A stretch of DNA of 34,703 nt from an uncultured Candidatus Poseidoniales archaeon (lineage in GTDB: Archaea > Thermoplasmatota > Poseidoniia > Poseidoniales > Thalassarchaeaceae), in contig CACGIE010000013.1 in the NCBI GenBank assembly GCA_902573015.1, positions 1 through 34,703 on the forward strand. The letters are read 5' to 3'. The notes under the pieces were generated by a model. The model worked only from the letters and a program-made list of their open reading frames with translations. It was not told where the DNA came from and did no database searches. The position numbers were made by a program, and so were the translations under genes. Below, one piece after another: positions 32,464 through 34,703 of this stretch. The first letter of the stretch is position 1, and every line of letters starts with the position of its first letter.

Positions 32464-33267
32464 TCATCCGTACATCCCAGTAGAAGCACCGCTACTCTCC
32501 TGAGGGGGATTCAGGTGCACAGCCATCATCTCACGTATCTGACCCTCTATTCTCTGAGCCTCCTCCATGAGGGGTTCCGGATCCAGATGGACTGCAGGTA
32601 GAAGTCCGTCTAAGCATCCGATTATTCCCGCTGCTGCACGGGCATCGGGGATCGTCCCTTGGCCGATCTCTCCATCTGACTCTGCAAGTATCGCCAGTGC
32701 GTCAATCCCTCTTCTCCTACACTCTCCCATCATCACTCCAGTCATGCCTCCCACTACTCCTTGTTTCAGAAGAGGGACGCCGATTCCCTTGAGCACTTCG
32801 TGGGTAGAATCCGTGGATCCTAGCCCCAGAATCGAATCTGTCCCCGGATCCTCGTCGAAAATACTGTGCAGACTCTCTATTCCGTGTGCGAATGAATCGA
32901 CCATTATCGTAGAACTCACTCCCGAGTCCTCTATCCAGTCGATTATTCCAGATGATAATGGAAGATTGAGCTCAGATGGGATATGTATCTCCGATGCGAT
33001 AAGTACCACCTTGTCGCACTTCTCCATGTTGCATATCGGCTCTCCAGCATAGAATCTCAGTGGAGGCAGGGGCTTGCCATCTTGGACCAAGCACATTGGG
33101 GGAAGGTTTGGATGCCTGACGCCCCCGACAAGCTCTAAATCCAGCTTTTCCACCATGAAGTGTGCAACTATGCTGCTAACGAATCCGACTGACGGGAAAC
33201 AACTAACCAGAAGGGCACCAGAAGCATTCACGTCATCGCCAACCTCGACCAGAGGGGCCCCTTGCAT
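32464..33267 (-). CDS. PAC2-family protein (proteasome assembly chaperone-like)
   Basis: A 267-residue member of the PAC2/PbaA-like family. The signature is SCFPSVGFVSSIVAHFMVEK followed by GGVRHPNLPPM and LPPLRFYAG; a glycine-rich segment appears at GVVGGMTGVMMGECRRRG. Archaeal relatives are linked to proteasome assembly or are uncharacterised. Starts at ATG 33267 and is divergent from the PD-(D/E)XK nuclease. Its stop abuts the ligA stop (TGATCA at 32461-32466), so the two genes converge with no spacer. Confidence 0.8.
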   Translation of the reverse strand: MQGAPLVEVGDDVNASGALLVSCFPSVGFVSSIVAHFMVEKLDLELVGGVRHPNLPPMCLVQDGKPLPPLRFYAGEPICNMEKCDKVVLIASEIHIPSELNLPLSSGIIDWIEDSGVSSTIMVDSFAHGIESLHSIFDEDPGTDSILGLGSTDSTHEVLKGIGVPLLKQGVVGGMTGVMMGECRRRGIDALAILAESDGEIGQGTIPDARAAAGIIGCLDGLLPAVHLDPEPLMEEAQRIEGQIREMMAVHLNPPQESSGASTGMYG

Positions 33268-33337
33268 GAACCCAGAAACTACTCAATGGTGTTAATGGTT
33301 GTTACCGACCCGAATCGATTCCGAGGACAGTGGCGAG

Positions 33338-34489
33338 ATGGGAGGGACAACGCATGACTTCCAGATTTCTCCATCCTCATGGAACAGGTTTGAGGAATGT
33401 CCTAGGAAATACTGGCTTTCCAGACAGAGGCTTCCTCGCAAGGCGAGCATGGCTGCCTCAATGGGTACCGCCATACATAACTCAGTAGAGGATATGTGCA
33501 ACTTCGATTTATCTGGTAGGGAGGATGAAGAAATTGGTTGGCTCCATTCTTCCTGTAGAGAGACTCTGCAGAAGAGGTGGGAGGAAGAAAGGACATTATT
33601 CTCGGAGACACCTAGGCATCCTCGATGGAAGGATGAGTCATTCTCAGTGGCGCTCGACGGACTGATTGGGACTATCTCCATACTTTTCGACAAGGCGATG
33701 CTTCCAGTGGAGGAACTATCCTCGGTCACCGTAAAGACATGGAAGCAGGTTCAGGATATTGTCGTCGCAACCGAAGCAAACCTTGAGTCGAAATGCGGAC
33801 GATTGATGGGGCGACTAGATCTACTGATCAAGGATCTTGAGGATGAGGCTAATGGTGGATTAATCGTTGCTGATTTGAAGACAGGAAAGCCACCGGAAGA
33901 CGAACTTAGCGAGAAGGTAAGCAGGCAATTGCTATTCTACAGAGATATAATGAAGGAGAATGTGACAGAAAATCAGGATCTTCGGGCAGAGGGGTGGTAC
34001 TCTTCCAACAATACAGTTTACCGAGCCGAAGGACCGCCAATCTTGGAAGAAGCCATAGGGGCATGGGAGATGATGAAACTGACTGAAACCCCATTTCAGG
34101 CCACTCCTAGCGAAGATGCCTGCTCATTCTGCGAGTGGAAGGCATGGTGTCCCAGGTGGTGGGAAGCGAAGTACGAGGGAGAGCTCAGCCACGAGGGGAT
34201 GTTCAGAGACGAGGTAGTGAGGCTGGTCAGACTTGACCAGGAATCGGGAGCGGCTCTTTTCGAGCGAACGACTCCTGTAGGGGGTGATGGGGAACTGAGG
34301 GGGTCTGATCACCGCTTCGGGGCGCTGCTAAAGGGGAAATCTCTGGAAAAGATACGACAAATGAATCAACCAGAACTAGACGGATACCTATTCCTGGGCA
34401 GTATCATGTTCGGTGGTAAGACCGCACGAATGGGGGATTGGTCGGAGATTCTCCCTTGGTCCCCTCTACTCCGGTCTGTGAGAAATTGA
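33338..34489 (+). CDS. PD-(D/E)XK nuclease with likely Fe-S cluster (Cas4/AddB/RecB-like)
   Basis: A 383-residue nuclease from ATG 33338 (MGGTTHDFQIS); a TTG at 33299 would extend it by 13 residues. Catalytic residues of the RecB/Cas4 fold are visible: H47 in GTAIHNSVED, D161 in GRLDLLI, D179 and K181 in VADLKTGKP, and Q197 in SRQLLFY. Four cysteines, C21 (EECPRKYW) plus C262, C265 and C271 (CSFCEWKAWCPRW), have the arrangement of a 4Fe-4S pin that closes the nuclease domain in Cas4 and AddB. A further ~100 residues of unclear fold follow. No helicase or cas gene is adjacent. Probable role: DNA end processing in repair. Overlaps the convergent exonuclease gene by 24 nt. Confidence 0.85.
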   Translation: MGGTTHDFQISPSSWNRFEECPRKYWLSRQRLPRKASMAASMGTAIHNSVEDMCNFDLSGREDEEIGWLHSSCRETLQKRWEEERTLFSETPRHPRWKDESFSVALDGLIGTISILFDKAMLPVEELSSVTVKTWKQVQDIVVATEANLESKCGRLMGRLDLLIKDLEDEANGGLIVADLKTGKPPEDELSEKVSRQLLFYRDIMKENVTENQDLRAEGWYSSNNTVYRAEGPPILEEAIGAWEMMKLTETPFQATPSEDACSFCEWKAWCPRWWEAKYEGELSHEGMFRDEVVRLVRLDQESGAALFERTTPVGGDGELRGSDHRFGALLKGKSLEKIRQMNQPELDGYLFLGSIMFGGKTARMGDWSEILPWSPLLRSVRN

Positions 34490-34703
34490 GTCCAAAACGT
34501 CTCGAGGGTCTCCTTCGAACCTTTCAGGATAGGTGACCATGAATTTCCAAAGAAGGAGTAGAGTAGCCCCAGCATCCGCATCCGCGCTATGGGATCTCTC
34601 AAGTGATATCCCGAAGCGTTCGCAAAGAACGCCTAACCTGTGTCCTCCCGGGATACCAAGAGTCCTTGCTAACTCAAGAGTATCCACCAAGGCTAGGGGA
34701 GAG
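34466..34703 (-). CDS. DnaQ-like 3'-5' exonuclease, C-terminal part (5' end outside the window)
   Basis: The minus-strand frame is open to the right edge, so the N-terminal part with the first catalytic acids is missing. About 78 residues are visible. LVDTLELARTLGIPGGHRLGVLCERFGI and ERSHSADADAGATLLLLWKF match the last third of DEDDh exonucleases (Exo III motif, HxAxxD): the catalytic His is followed by Asp four to five residues later. Such enzymes proofread or trim 3' ends. Converges with and overlaps the PD-(D/E)XK nuclease gene by 24 nt. Confidence 0.8.
   Translation of the reverse strand, partial: SPLALVDTLELARTLGIPGGHRLGVLCERFGISLERSHSADADAGATLLLLWKFMVTYPERFEGDPRDVLDSISHRPE

Noticed and set aside
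33338-34489. Nuclease as a CRISPR-associated Cas4
   Set aside because: No cas1/cas2 genes or CRISPR repeats are present, and the protein is almost twice as long as typical Cas4.

Overview
The window is a gene-dense stretch of an archaeal chromosome. Archaeal markers are a transcription factor B (TFB), both subunits of DNA topoisomerase VI, and the run rpl18e-rpl13-rps9-rpoN. They sit beside genes of bacterial type: NAD+-dependent DNA ligase LigA, a ~1,200-residue B12-dependent ribonucleotide reductase and an E. coli-like NADP isocitrate dehydrogenase. Very large Asp-rich surface proteins are also present. This mix suggests a marine planktonic euryarchaeon such as Marine Group II/Poseidoniales. 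That placement is inference; no rRNA or taxonomic search was available.

Layout. (1) 1-5.4 kb: the 3' end of a large CARDB-type surface protein, an ArsR-like regulator converging on it, and a small membrane protein behind topoisomerase VI. (2) 4.3-9.6 kb, minus strand: an aconitase-family enzyme with its swivel domain at the N-terminus, then top6B-top6A. (3) 9.7-14.9 kb: TFB facing a 1,218-residue class II ribonucleotide reductase, then an OsmC-like protein. (4) 15-20.5 kb: NADP isocitrate dehydrogenase, a methyltransferase, a DHH phosphoesterase, a Nudix hydrolase, a minus-strand cluster of two unknown genes plus a PduO-type cobalamin adenosyltransferase, and RlmH. (5) 20.7-28.6 kb: one gene for a 2,636-residue membrane-anchored surface protein with about 18 exact and roughly 10-15 degenerate DNDG calcium-type repeats. 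(6) 28.7-30.3 kb: rpl18e-rpl13-rps9-rpoN followed by tRNA-Pro(GGG). (7) 30.3-34.7 kb: ligA, a PAC2-family protein, a PD-(D/E)XK nuclease with a likely Fe-S cluster, and the 3' end of a DnaQ-like exonuclease.

Functional links. The adenosyltransferase makes the cofactor that the class II reductase needs. Aconitase and isocitrate dehydrogenase are consecutive steps of the TCA cycle. TopoVI, reductase, ligase, the nuclease and the exonuclease form a broad DNA-metabolism theme. The most interesting signal is at the end of LigA: the bacterial-type enzyme finishes in QSTLGEF, which looks like an archaeal PCNA-interacting (PIP) peptide, and Top6B carries a weaker look-alike, QTSLFGDF, in its acidic tail. 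Together these suggest that an imported ligase has been wired to the archaeal sliding clamp.

The sequence is very compact. Three neighbouring same-strand gene pairs overlap by exactly 8 nt, and several convergent pairs have touching or overlapping stop codons. No CRISPR array, insertion sequence, integrase or origin was recognised.
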